64,000 nt of DNA from Mycolicibacter senuensis (lineage in GTDB: Bacteria; Actinomycetota; Actinomycetes; Mycobacteriales; Mycobacteriaceae), in contig NZ_LQPS01000038.1 of the NCBI RefSeq assembly GCF_002101885.1, positions 23,450 through 87,449 on the forward strand, written 5' to 3'. The stretch's first letter is position 1. Every line of letters begins with the position of its first letter. Under the pieces are notes generated by a model. It saw nothing but the letters and a program-made list of their open reading frames with translations, was not told the DNA's origin and did no database searches. This document shows, one piece after another, positions 52,480 to 63,100 of the stretch. The position numbers were made by a program, and so were the translations under genes.

Positions 52480-52947
52480 TTACCGCGTCCCGGGACCGCT
52501 GATCACAAGCTCATTGACGATGTCGGTGCGTGGCCAGGCGTCGTGGGCCGCGGCCTCGACGGCGGCCGCCTCGTCCGGCTTCGCCGCGGTGCCCACCAGC
52601 GTCACGCTGTCGCCGGCGGCGTGCAACGCGAAATCTCCGATCACCGCGGCCGCTTCGAACACCGGAGCCGACGCGGCGAAATCCGGTGTCGCGGCGCCCG
52701 GCCTCACCCCGAGCCGATCGACGACGGTGACATCATCGGCCGAGGTGATGACGGCGTCCACCAACGCCCGTTTGGCCGCCGGATCCGGTACGTCACCGGT
52801 CAGGGTGATCTCGTTGCCCTGGCGGATGACTGACAGCGGCACCGGCACTGCGGCGCCGGGATGGTCCGGCGAACCTTCCCGCAGCCCGCAGCCGGTCGCG
52901 CCGAGCAGCACCGCGAGGAGTGCCGCCGCGACCAGCCAGGCGCGCAC
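52480..52947 (-). CDS. BON-domain lipoprotein, paralogue of the ArfA BON region
   Basis: A 155-residue lipoprotein with lipobox LLGATGC (Cys ~20). Residues ~37-67 (PLSVIRQGNEITLTGDVPDPAAKRALVDAV) and ~112-150 (SVTLVGTAAKPDEAAAVEAAAHDAWP) align closely with the two BON-type repeats of ArfA, but the OmpA domain is absent. It therefore looks like a duplicated, lipid-anchored form of the ArfA mid-region. The GTG start follows the FKBP stop directly (TGAGTG), so it is co-translated with the PPIase. It lies 100 bp upstream of arfA. Confidence 0.82.
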   Translation of the reverse strand: MRAWLVAAALLAVLLGATGCGLREGSPDHPGAAVPVPLSVIRQGNEITLTGDVPDPAAKRALVDAVITSADDVTVVDRLGVRPGAATPDFAASAPVFEAAAVIGDFALHAAGDSVTLVGTAAKPDEAAAVEAAAHDAWPRTDIVNELVISGPGTR

Positions 52948-53316
52948 TCAGCGGGTGCCGAGCAGATCGATCACGAACACCAGTGTCTTGCCGGCGAGTT
53001 GATGCCCGGTACCGGCCGGGCCGTAAGCCAGTTCGGGCGGGATGACCAATTGGCGTCGACCGCCCACCTTCATGCCGGGGATGCCGTCCTGCCAGCCCGC
53101 GATGAGCCCGTCGAGCGGAAACTCCAGGGACTCGCCGCGATTCCAGGAGCTGTCGAACTCCGCGCCGGAGTCGTAGTCGACACCCAGGTAGTGCACGTTG
53201 ACGAGTGCGCCGGGCGCGGCCGCGGCCCCGTCCCCGACAACGATGTCCTCGATGACCAACTCGGTCGGCGGCGGGCCGGCCGGAACGGTGATCTGGGGCT
53301 TGCCCGGCTTCGTCAC
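52948..53316 (-). CDS. FKBP-type peptidyl-prolyl isomerase
   Basis: A 122-residue single-domain [77 protein letters not shown] and LVFVIDLLG. The active-site Tyr, Phe, Trp and Tyr positions are retained. It catalyses cis-trans proline isomerisation. No signal peptide or lipobox is visible, so cytoplasmic action is expected. It begins 5 bp after the gltA2 stop and abuts the BON lipoprotein gene, forming a gltA2-FKBP-BON unit. Confidence 0.9.
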   Translation of the reverse strand: MTKPGKPQITVPAGPPPTELVIEDIVVGDGAAAAPGALVNVHYLGVDYDSGAEFDSSWNRGESLEFPLDGLIAGWQDGIPGMKVGGRRQLVIPPELAYGPAGTGHQLAGKTLVFVIDLLGTR

Positions 53317-53321
53317 GGCGG

Positions 53322-54617
<1,296 letters not shown>

Positions 54618-54726
54618 AAGGAACCCCTTTGCGCTATTCGGCTGACCAGTCGATCGGAGCGTGTATAGGAAAAGGTAGTCGGTTCCGGGGCGGAGCGCCC
54701 GCCCGGGGCCGAGTATCACGGGCCGG

Positions 54727-56001
54727 TCATCGCGCCGCCGCCGGTCCCGGCCGCTGATAGCGGATGAAAGCCGGTGCCGCGAGTGCGGCGAGCAGCACTC
54801 CGACGACCACCAGCACTCCACCGCCGGCGGCGGCCGCGGCCGTTCCCACCACCGCGCCGGCCGCCCCGTGCACGGCGTCGGCAAGCCGGGGCCCACCGGC
54901 CACGATCACGGTGAACACACCCTGCAACCGCCCCCGGATCTCGTCGGAGGCGACCTGCTGCAGCATCGTCGAGCGGAACGCCGCCGACACCATGTCCGCG
55001 GCGCCGCCGACCGCCAGAAAGCCCAGCGCGACCCACAACACCGGGCCGGGATGCCCGTCGGCGCGCGCGACCGCCAGCCCGAAGCCGGCCATCGCCGCCC
55101 CCCACACCACGATCGAGATGACGATCGCCAGGCCCTGGCGGCTGATCCGCGGCAGCCATCCGGAGAACACGCCGCCGGCCACCGCGCCGACCGCCATCGC
55201 CGCGGCCAGCAGCGCCATCGTGGTGCCGCCGTCGACCGGTCCGCCGAAGTCCGCGGCGGCGATCTGCGGGAACAGCGCCCGAGGCAGTCCCAGCACCATC
55301 GCGATCAGGTCCACCACGAACGACATCAGCACCACGGTGTTGCCGGCCAGGTAACGAAACCCGTCCAGCACCGCCGCCACCCCGAAACGCGAGCCGTCGG
55401 TTGATCCGGCGGGCGGCATGGGTGCCAGCCGAAAGGTCGCCCAGATCGGGAAGACGCAGGTGGCAGCGTCGACCAGGTACAGCGTGGGCAGGTCTACCCA
55501 GCCGAGCAGCAGCCCGGCCAGCAACGGCCCGACGATGGCCCCGAACTGCATCACGGTCATGTTCAGCGAGTTGGCGGCCGGTAGGTCGCCGCCGGCCACC
55601 AACCGTGGAATGGCGGCGGCGCGGGTGGGCGAATTGACCGCGTAGAACCCCTGCTGCACGGCCAGCAGCGAAAGCACCACCCACACGTTGTCGAAAGCCG
55701 CCGCCGCCTGCACCCACAGCAGCAGCGAGGCCAGTCCCAGCCCGCAGGAGGCGATGATCAGCAGCTTGCGGCGGTCCATGGCGTCGGCCCAGGCGCCGCC
55801 CAGCAGCCCGAATACCACCAGCGGCACCAGCGCGAACAGACCCGACAAGCCGACATAGGCCGAGCTGCCGGTCAGCGCGTAGATCTGGACCGGGACCGCG
55901 AAGATGGTCAGGTTCGCGCCGATGACGGTCGGTATCCCGGCCAGCCACAGCCGCCGGAAGTCCTGGTTGCGCAGCGGTGTGGTGTCGGCGAACAGCCTCA
56001 C
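54727..56001 (-). CDS. MFS transporter, EntS-like
   Basis: A 424-residue protein with twelve predicted helices. Opening FRRLWLAGIPTVIGANLTIFAVPVQIYALTGSSAYVGL, loop GGAWADAMDRRKLL (MFS motif A between helices 2 and 3), and VQQGFYAVNSPTRAAAIPRLV, all typical of the MFS_3/EntS group that exports siderophores or drugs. Substrate not inferable. It starts at a GTG 16 bp after the pdxH stop and probably shares its transcript. Confidence 0.85.
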   Translation of the reverse strand: MRLFADTTPLRNQDFRRLWLAGIPTVIGANLTIFAVPVQIYALTGSSAYVGLSGLFALVPLVVFGLLGGAWADAMDRRKLLIIASCGLGLASLLLWVQAAAAFDNVWVVLSLLAVQQGFYAVNSPTRAAAIPRLVAGGDLPAANSLNMTVMQFGAIVGPLLAGLLLGWVDLPTLYLVDAATCVFPIWATFRLAPMPPAGSTDGSRFGVAAVLDGFRYLAGNTVVLMSFVVDLIAMVLGLPRALFPQIAAADFGGPVDGGTTMALLAAAMAVGAVAGGVFSGWLPRISRQGLAIVISIVVWGAAMAGFGLAVARADGHPGPVLWVALGFLAVGGAADMVSAAFRSTMLQQVASDEIRGRLQGVFTVIVAGGPRLADAVHGAAGAVVGTAAAAAGGGVLVVVGVLLAALAAPAFIRYQRPGPAAAR

Positions 56002-56017
56002 CGCAGCGGACCCGAGA

Positions 56018-56677
56018 TCACGGCTGCAGACGCTCGACGCGTCCGCCGCTCACCCGAATCCGGTTGTGCAGTCGGCCTTCTCGGCCCTGCCAGAACTCCA
56101 CCACCTCCGGCGCGATGACATAACCGGCCCAGCTGGGGGCGACCGGAACGTCGTGGGTGTCGGCGAACCGGGCGGTCACCTCGACGAGCTGATCGAGCAG
56201 GGCCGCGCGCGAGGTGATCGGCTGCGACTGGTGCGACGCCCAGAAACCCAGCTGCGAGGCCCGCGGCCGGTTCACCCAGTATTCGGCCGGGATCGTCGCG
56301 TCGGTCTTGCTGACCCGGCCGCGGATATGGACCTGGCGACCCAGTTGATACCAGGGGAACGTCGCCGACGCGTACGGCGTCGCCGCCAGCTGGCCGGCCT
56401 TGTCCGAGCCGTCGTCGGTGAAGAAGGTGACGCCGCTTTCGTCGAGGTTCTTACACAGCACCGAGCGGCTGACCGGCCGGCCGTCTTCGACCGTGGCCAG
56501 CACCATGGCATTGGGTTCGGCGATCCCGGCGCGTTCGGCGTCGCCGATCCAATTGCGCAGCAAAACCTGCCAGCCGTCCTCGAGCCAGTCCACGTCGAGG
56601 TCGCCGCAGTTGTCCTTCTCCCGGTACTCCACTCGCATCGCCGCCAGGTGCTCGTTGTCGGGGCCTGTCCTGTGCAC
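56018..56677 (-). CDS. pdxH: pyridoxamine/pyridoxine 5'-phosphate oxidase PdxH
   Basis: A 219-residue FMN enzyme that makes pyridoxal phosphate. Matches: [34 protein letters not shown] (FMN site), [38 protein letters not shown], and the C-terminal [16 protein letters not shown]...RLQP. It resembles M. tuberculosis Rv2607 but is placed here beside citA. A TAGCGT -10 candidate lies 6 nt before the GTG, suggesting a leaderless mRNA. It diverges from citA across 85 bp containing the palindrome at 56715. Confidence 0.92.
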   Translation of the reverse strand: MHRTGPDNEHLAAMRVEYREKDNCGDLDVDWLEDGWQVLLRNWIGDAERAGIAEPNAMVLATVEDGRPVSRSVLCKNLDESGVTFFTDDGSDKAGQLAATPYASATFPWYQLGRQVHIRGRVSKTDATIPAEYWVNRPRASQLGFWASHQSQPITSRAALLDQLVEVTARFADTHDVPVAPSWAGYVIAPEVVEFWQGREGRLHNRIRVSGGRVERLQP

Positions 56678-56714
56678 CGCCCAACGCTACGCCGCGGTCC
56701 CGCCCAGCCGGCGT

Positions 56715-56726
56715 TACCGGCCGGTA
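56715..56726. promoter_or_regulatory. palindrome TACCGGCCGGTA between pdxH and citA
   Basis: A perfect 12-bp palindrome in the divergent spacer, 38 bp from the pdxH start and 36 bp from the citA start. The position fits an operator for a shared regulator, but no candidate protein is nearby. Confidence 0.35.
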
Positions 56727-56762
56727 GGAACGGCCGGGTGCCGGGGTGGGACAATCCAACAC

Positions 56763-57878
56763 ATGATTGCTGCAGTCCCGGAGAACTTCGTTGCCGGCCT
56801 GGAGGGAACGGTGGCGTTCACCACCGAGATCGCCGAACCCGACAAGGACGGTGGCGCGCTGCGCTACCGCGGTGTCGACATCGAGGACCTGGCCGGAAAG
56901 GTCAGCTTCGGCGACGTGTGGGCCCTACTGGTCGACGGCGACTTCACTCGCCCACTGGCGCCCGCCGAGCCGCTGGAACTGTCGGTGCGCACCGGCGACG
57001 TCCGCGTCGACGCCCAGGCCGGGGTGGCGATGCTGGCCCCGCAGTGGGGATTCGAGCCGCTGCTGGACACCGATGACGCCACCGCACGCGATCAGTTGGC
57101 GCGCGCGGCGGTGATGGTGCTGTCCTATGTCGCCCAGTCGGCGCGCGGCTCGCAACAACCGGTCTCCCAGCAGGAGATCGACGGCTGCGCCACCATCACC
57201 GAGCGGTTCATGACCCGCTGGCGCGGCGAGCCCGACCCGGCCCACGTCGAGGCCATCGACGCCTACTGGGTGTCTGCGGCCGAGCACGGCATGAACGCCT
57301 CGACGTTCACCGCCCGGGTGATCGCCTCCACCGGCGCCGACGTCGGGGCGGCGCTGTCCGGCGCGATCGGCGCGATGAGCGGCCCGCTGCACGGCGGCGC
57401 CCCGGCCCGGGTGATCCCGATGATCGAAGAGGTGGAGCGTTCCGGGGACGCCCGCGCAGTGGTCAAGGGCATCCTGGACCGCAAGGAGAAGCTGATGGGC
57501 TTCGGCCACCGCGTCTACCGCGCCGAGGACCCCCGCGCCCGGGTGTTGCGCGCCACCGCCAAACGGCTGGCCGCGCCCCGCTACGAAGTGGCCGCCGAAT
57601 TGGAGCAGGCGGCACTGGCCGAGCTGCGGGAACGCCGGCCGGACCGGGCCATCGAGACCAACGTGGAGTTCTGGGCGGCGGTGATCCTGGACTTCGCCGA
57701 GGTACCCCCGGCGATGATGCCGGCGATGTTCACCTGTGGGCGCACCGCGGGCTGGTGCGCGCACATCATGGAGCAGAAGCGCCTGGGCAAGCTGGTGCGC
57801 CCGTCGGCGATCTATGTCGGGCCCGGCCCGCGTGGCGCGGAGTCGGTGGCCGGCTGGGACCGGCTCCCCAAGGGCTGA
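56763..57878 (+). CDS. citA: citrate synthase 2 (CitA)
   Basis: A 371-residue citrate synthase paralogue: GGALRYRGVDIEDLAGKVSFGDVWALLVDGDF, AAEHGMNASTFTARVIASTGADV (His), GPLHGGAPARVIPM (His), [15 protein letters not shown] (His/Arg), NVEFWAAVILDFAEVP (Asp) and RTAGWCAHIMEQ. It corresponds to CitA (Rv0889c), the second mycobacterial citrate/methylcitrate-type synthase. The ATG at 56763 follows GACAAT by 7 nt with no ribosome site, consistent with leaderless translation. It ends 13 bp from fprB (convergent). Confidence 0.94.
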   Translation: MIAAVPENFVAGLEGTVAFTTEIAEPDKDGGALRYRGVDIEDLAGKVSFGDVWALLVDGDFTRPLAPAEPLELSVRTGDVRVDAQAGVAMLAPQWGFEPLLDTDDATARDQLARAAVMVLSYVAQSARGSQQPVSQQEIDGCATITERFMTRWRGEPDPAHVEAIDAYWVSAAEHGMNASTFTARVIASTGADVGAALSGAIGAMSGPLHGGAPARVIPMIEEVERSGDARAVVKGILDRKEKLMGFGHRVYRAEDPRARVLRATAKRLAAPRYEVAAELEQAALAELRERRPDRAIETNVEFWAAVILDFAEVPPAMMPAMFTCGRTAGWCAHIMEQKRLGKLVRPSAIYVGPGPRGAESVAGWDRLPKG

Positions 57879-57891
57879 CCCGAACGGGATT

Positions 57892-59592
57892 TCAGCGGCG
57901 CCGCAGGGCGCTGAGCAAGTTCTGCAGCAACGGCACGTCGGAGTGGTCGGCCACCTCGTCGAGCATGTCGGGCACCCGGGTGAACTTGACCCGCGGCCGG
58001 TTCTGCGCCTGACCGCGCGCGATCTCCGCCTTGTCGATGGCCTTCCAGCCGGCGGCGTCGATGACCTCGGGCCGGCGGGCGTGCACCATCCGGGCGATCG
58101 CGCGCGGCCCGCCGATCGGCTCACTGAGCTGACCGGCGTTGTAGTCGGCGACCAGGCTCTGGATCGTCTTGAGCGAGTCGGACTTGTTGGTGCCGATGAA
58201 GCCGTTGGTGCCGCGCTTGATCCACCCGGATACGTAGGCTCCCGCAACGGGCTGGCCACTGGCCGGGTCCACCACCCGACCGCCCTCGTTGGGGACCACG
58301 CCGGCGGCGTCGTCGAATGGCAGGTCGGCGATCGGGGTGCCGTGGTAGCCGATCGAGGTCAGCACCAGACCGGCCTCGAGCCGACACACCTCGTCAGTGC
58401 CGGTCACGGTGAATTCGACTGCGGTGGCACGGTGCTCGCCGAGCACCCGGGCCGGGGTCAGTTCGTAGGCGAACCGGATGCGCGGCTTGGTAGATCGCGC
58501 GGACGCGCTATCGACACTGCCGAGTTTGGCCAGGATCTCCAGCTTCTGCCGGGTGAAGTTGTCCCGCACGGTCGCCAGGTCGTTGCGCACCCGGGCGTGG
58601 TCCTCGGCATCGAGGACCACTTCGGCGGCGTGGGTCAACCCGACCAGTTCCGGCAAGGTGAACGCCGAGGCGATCGGGCCGCGGCGGGCGACGATCACCA
58701 CTTCCTGTACCCGGGAGTCGCGCAACGTCGCCAGCGCGTTGTCGGCGATGTCGGTGCCGGCCAGTTTGTCGGGGTCGGTGGTGAGGATGCGGGCCACGTC
58801 GAGGGCCACGTTGCCGTTGCCGACGATCACCACCCGCTCGTGACCGAGGTCGACCGGCAGGTCGGTGAACTCCGGATGCCCGTTGTACCAGCCGACGACC
58901 TCGGTGGCGGTGCCGGTGCCGGGCAGTCCCATGCCGTCGATCTCCAGCCGTCGGTCGTGCAGCGCACCGGAGGCGTAGAGCACGGCGTGGTGATACTGCA
59001 ACAGGTCGGCGTGACGCAGGTGTTTGCCCACCTCGACGTTGAGGAAAAAATTGAAGCCGCGCCGCCAGGAGATCTCGTCGAACAGCCGGGTGGCCAGCTT
59101 GGTGTGCTGGTGATCCGGGGCGACACCGGCGCGCACCAAACCGTAAGGGGTGGGCAGCTTCTCGAACACGTTGACCAGCACACCGGGTTGGGTCAGCAGC
59201 TCATCGGCGGCATACATCGCCGCCGGCCCGGAACCGACGATGGCCACCGTCAGCGGGTGCCTGCCGCGCCGGTGGACCTCGGCGGCCGGCAGGATCGGCG
59301 CCAGCTTGGACGTCGGCGGCAGCTTCACACCCTCGGGACGCTTGGGGTAGTACGACTTGTTGATCTCGATGAACGGCAGCTGCTGCGCCGGCAGCTGCGT
59401 ATCGGGGTAGATCGCGTCGACCGGGCAGGCCCGGACGCAGGCGCCGCAGTCCACGCAGGCGTCCGGATCGATGTAGAGCATCTCGGTGGTGGCGAAGTCC
59501 GGCTCATCCGGACTGGGGTGGATGCAGTAGACCGGACAGGCGAAAACGCAGGACGCGTCGTTACAGCATGCCTGGCTGATGACGTGCGGCAT
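57892..59592 (-). CDS. fprB: FprB, ferredoxin domain fused to NADPH-ferredoxin reductase
   Basis: A 566-residue fusion. Residues ~1-75 are a seven/eight-iron ferredoxin: CCNDASCVFACPVYCIHP and CVDCGACVRACPVDAI. Residues ~110-560 are an adrenodoxin-reductase-like flavoprotein: VAIVGSGPAAMYAADELL (FAD), RAGVAPDHQHTK, IVGNGNVALDVARIL (NADPH) and SGWIKRGTNGFIGTNKSD. It matches FprB (Rv0886). It moves electrons between NADPH and ferredoxin/cytochrome P450 or desaturase partners. The AurF-like diiron gene follows upstream on the same strand, a possible acceptor. Confidence 0.94.
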   Translation of the reverse strand: MPHVISQACCNDASCVFACPVYCIHPSPDEPDFATTEMLYIDPDACVDCGACVRACPVDAIYPDTQLPAQQLPFIEINKSYYPKRPEGVKLPPTSKLAPILPAAEVHRRGRHPLTVAIVGSGPAAMYAADELLTQPGVLVNVFEKLPTPYGLVRAGVAPDHQHTKLATRLFDEISWRRGFNFFLNVEVGKHLRHADLLQYHHAVLYASGALHDRRLEIDGMGLPGTGTATEVVGWYNGHPEFTDLPVDLGHERVVIVGNGNVALDVARILTTDPDKLAGTDIADNALATLRDSRVQEVVIVARRGPIASAFTLPELVGLTHAAEVVLDAEDHARVRNDLATVRDNFTRQKLEILAKLGSVDSASARSTKPRIRFAYELTPARVLGEHRATAVEFTVTGTDEVCRLEAGLVLTSIGYHGTPIADLPFDDAAGVVPNEGGRVVDPASGQPVAGAYVSGWIKRGTNGFIGTNKSDSLKTIQSLVADYNAGQLSEPIGGPRAIARMVHARRPEVIDAAGWKAIDKAEIARGQAQNRPRVKFTRVPDMLDEVADHSDVPLLQNLLSALRRR

Positions 59593-59611
59593 GAGGCGCG
59601 AGCTCGCTGAC

Positions 59612-60652
59612 CTACGCGACCCGCGACAGGTGCGCGCGCTGCGGCTGGGCCCGGAAGCGCGACGGCGCCCCGTTGATCCGGCACATCCGCCAGATCAGCT
59701 TGGCGACCGGGTTCATCAGCCCGGTGTCGTGACAGAGCATCCGCACGTCGGCGAACATGTCCGACAGCATCCGCCGGGCGTCGGCCGACCCGAAGAAGAC
59801 GTCCCTGCGCACCGAGCGCGGGATGTCGAACTCCTGCCAGAACGCCTTCGGCGGAACGACGATCGCCGAGCACAGGATTCGCATGGTGAGCGGCACGAAC
59901 AACGACAGCCAGAACCGCTTGCGGCGCGGCAGGGTCGGGACACGCTTGTTGAGGTATTCGTGTGCGAACGAGATGTGCCGCGCCTCTTCGGCGACGTGGA
60001 TCGCCATCACCTTCTCCATGATCGGGTGCAGCGTCTTGCCCTCGCGCAGGATGTCCTTCTGGATGTGGTCGATGGGCTCCTCGCCGGCGAGGATGCCGAA
60101 CCAGAACGGGATCGGCAGCGGGCCGGCGACCAGCGGGATGAACGCCGCAATCCACTTGAGGAACCGCGGCATGCCGGGCACGTCGGCGCCGATGTGGTTC
60201 ACCATCTCCTGGAACATCAGGGTGTGGTTGCACTCCTCGACCGACTCGTGCAGGCAGTAGCGGTACTCCGGTGAGCCGTTGGGCACCCAGAACGCGTAGT
60301 TGAGCAGACCCCGGATCAGGATGGACTCGAAGTGCAGGCCGACCTTGGCCACGTTGGCCTGCCGCCACATGCCGATCTTGATCTGGACGTCCTCGGGCTG
60401 CGCCTGGTACCAGGCGTGCTTGCCCAGCGGGTCGGTGGCCGGCAGGATCCACCGCGGGTCGTTCTCGAACACCTTGAATTCCGGGCTGTCCCAGTCGATG
60501 TCGAGATACGGGTTGAAGTGGCGTCGCACCGAGCCTTCGGACAGGGTGTTGAGCATGTCGACATAGGCGGTGTCGTCGGACACTTCCATGTTGGCCCGCC
60601 ACCGCCGCACGATGCCGGTTCGAGCCGGTTTCTGAGCCGTTTTCTGAGCCAT
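59612..60652 (-). CDS. AurF-like diiron oxygenase (Rv0885 type)
   Basis: A 346-residue helical protein with two carboxylate-bridged iron-binding halves: HFESILIRGLL, HESVEECNHTLMFQEM (E..E..H) and HVAEEARHISFAHEYL (EE..H). It corresponds to Rv0885, annotated as a diiron oxygenase/metal-dependent hydrolase. Substrate unknown. It lies directly 5' of fprB on the same strand (19-bp gap), so FprB could be its electron donor. The ATG 60652 is used; a GTG five codons earlier is possible. It diverges from serC, and the spacer has a CRP-type site. Confidence 0.8.
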   Translation of the reverse strand: MAQKTAQKPARTGIVRRWRANMEVSDDTAYVDMLNTLSEGSVRRHFNPYLDIDWDSPEFKVFENDPRWILPATDPLGKHAWYQAQPEDVQIKIGMWRQANVAKVGLHFESILIRGLLNYAFWVPNGSPEYRYCLHESVEECNHTLMFQEMVNHIGADVPGMPRFLKWIAAFIPLVAGPLPIPFWFGILAGEEPIDHIQKDILREGKTLHPIMEKVMAIHVAEEARHISFAHEYLNKRVPTLPRRKRFWLSLFVPLTMRILCSAIVVPPKAFWQEFDIPRSVRRDVFFGSADARRMLSDMFADVRMLCHDTGLMNPVAKLIWRMCRINGAPSRFRAQPQRAHLSRVA

Positions 60653-60687
60653 CGGAGCCACCCCCACTGACGTTTACATTTGGCCTT

Positions 60688-60699
60688 GTTATGTATAAC
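60688..60699. promoter_or_regulatory. AT-rich inverted repeat GTTAT-N2-ATAAC upstream of the diiron gene
   Basis: Five-base arms with a 2-bp spacer, 36 bp upstream of the diiron gene start. It provides TA-rich -10-like sequence on the leftward strand and may be the core promoter or an operator of that gene. Confidence 0.35.
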
Positions 60700-60771
60700 G
60701 GTACCGCAGGTATCGGCTACCCGTCCAGGGTCTTGGGGAGCTTGTGGGCCTGACAGGTGTCGAGTCGTCCG

Positions 60772-60787
60772 TGTGATCTGCATCACG
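60772..60787. promoter_or_regulatory. CRP-type (cAMP receptor protein) binding site
   Basis: TGTGA-N6-TCACG, one base off the symmetric TGTGA-N6-TCACA consensus. It lies in the divergent spacer between serC and the diiron gene. The equivalent spacer (serC-Rv0885) in M. tuberculosis is, from memory, a known CRP target. Its centre is about 57 bp upstream of the predicted serC start site. Confidence 0.8.
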
Positions 60788-60791
60788 TTAA

Positions 60792-61955
<1,164 letters not shown>

Positions 61956-62057
61956 CGTCGCCGTGACCAAGTCGTTATAACCCCAGCGTGTCACCGCGGT
62001 CCGGGCCGCTCACTGCACTAAAGTTCGCAGCTAACCGGGCCTTCGCAAGGAGAAGTC

Positions 62058-62834
62058 ATGCGGGAACTAAGGGCAATCGGCCTCGACGCCGACGGCAAAC
62101 ACATCATCTGCGAGAGCGTCGGCGACGACGATGACAGCACCGAGATGTTCCGGGTGCGGATCGACGACCGGCTGCGCGGCGCGGTGCGCGGCGAGGGCCA
62201 CCGTGCGGGGCAGACCCAGATCGACCTGGGCATCAGCATGCTGCGCCCGAAGGACATCCAGGCCCGCATCCGCGCCGGTGCGTCGGTCGAGCAGGTGGCC
62301 GCAGCGGCCGGCGTCGACGTCTCCCGGGTGGAGCGCTTCGCCCACCCGGTTCTGCTGGAGCGCTCCCGGGCCGCGGAGCTGGCCGCCGCCGCTCACCCGG
62401 TACTGGCCGACGGGCCGGCCGTGCCCACCCTGCTCGAGGTCGTCACCAGCGCACTGATGAGCCGCGGCCTCAACCCCGATCAGAGCAGCTGGGACGCCTG
62501 GCGCAACGACGACGGACGCTGGACGGTTCAGCTCGCCTGGAAGGCCGGCCGTTCGGACAACCTCGCCCACTTCTGGTTCGCCCCCGGCGCGCACGGCGGC
62601 ACGGTGACCGCGCTCGACGATCCGGCGATGGAGCTCATCGACCCGGACTTCGACCGTCCGCTGCGCCCGGTGGCCCCGGTGGCCGAACTGGACTTCGAGG
62701 AGCCCGCCGCCCCACCGGCAGTCGAAGAGGAGCCGGACCACCCGCGCTCGGCGCCCCGGGCCCGGCGCAGCAAGCCGCCCGTCCCAGGCTGGGAGGACGT
62801 CCTGCTCGGGGTGCGCTCAAGCGGTCAGCGCTGA
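62058..62834 (+). CDS. sepH: SepH, cell-division regulator (FtsZ-stimulating)
   Basis: A 258-residue protein: MRELRAIGLDADGKHIICE, LRGAVRG, then IDLGISMLRPKDIQARIRAGASVEQVAAAAGVDVSRVERFAHPVLLER, a helix-turn-helix region (~60-105), followed by the conserved SWDAWRNDDGRWTVQLAWKAGRSDNLAHFWFAPG. The C-terminal ~50 residues are a disordered Pro/Glu/Arg tail ending at GWEDVLLGVRS. SepH promotes FtsZ assembly in actinobacteria (Rv0883c in M. tuberculosis). AAGGAG precedes the ATG; TAAAGT at 62019-62024 is a -10 candidate. It overlaps the convergent gene by 10 bp. Confidence 0.9.
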   Translation: MRELRAIGLDADGKHIICESVGDDDDSTEMFRVRIDDRLRGAVRGEGHRAGQTQIDLGISMLRPKDIQARIRAGASVEQVAAAAGVDVSRVERFAHPVLLERSRAAELAAAAHPVLADGPAVPTLLEVVTSALMSRGLNPDQSSWDAWRNDDGRWTVQLAWKAGRSDNLAHFWFAPGAHGGTVTALDDPAMELIDPDFDRPLRPVAPVAELDFEEPAAPPAVEEEPDHPRSAPRARRSKPPVPGWEDVLLGVRSSGQR

Positions 62835-63100
62835 GCAACCAGGGCCAGCAGCACCAGCCACCCGCCCGCCACGCCGAGTCCGGCGCCCAGCGCGAGCCAG
62901 CGCAGCACCGGGGTGCGTCGCCAACCCCACACCGTGGGCGCCAGGCCGCCCACCGCGATCAGGTTGAGAACGACGGCCACTGCCAGGTGCACCCGGATCA
63001 ACCCCAGGCTCAGCACCGCGATCGCGATCCCCGACACCGCCGCGACGAACGCCGCCACGGTCAACCCCGTCGCCCAGGGCGTGGTCTGGGTGGGCGTCAT
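62825..63100 (-). CDS. small membrane protein, Rv0882-like
   Basis: A 91-residue protein with three hydrophobic segments (GLTVAAFVAAVSGIAIAVLSLGLI, VHLAVAVVLNLIAVGGLAPTVWGW, WLALGAGLGVAGGWLVLLAL). No function known; position next to the methyltransferase and sepH matches Rv0882. Its ATG overlaps the stop of the methyltransferase gene (ATGA), and its 3' end overlaps sepH tail-to-tail by 10 bp. Confidence 0.78.
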   Translation of the reverse strand: MTPTQTTPWATGLTVAAFVAAVSGIAIAVLSLGLIRVHLAVAVVLNLIAVGGLAPTVWGWRRTPVLRWLALGAGLGVAGGWLVLLALVAQR

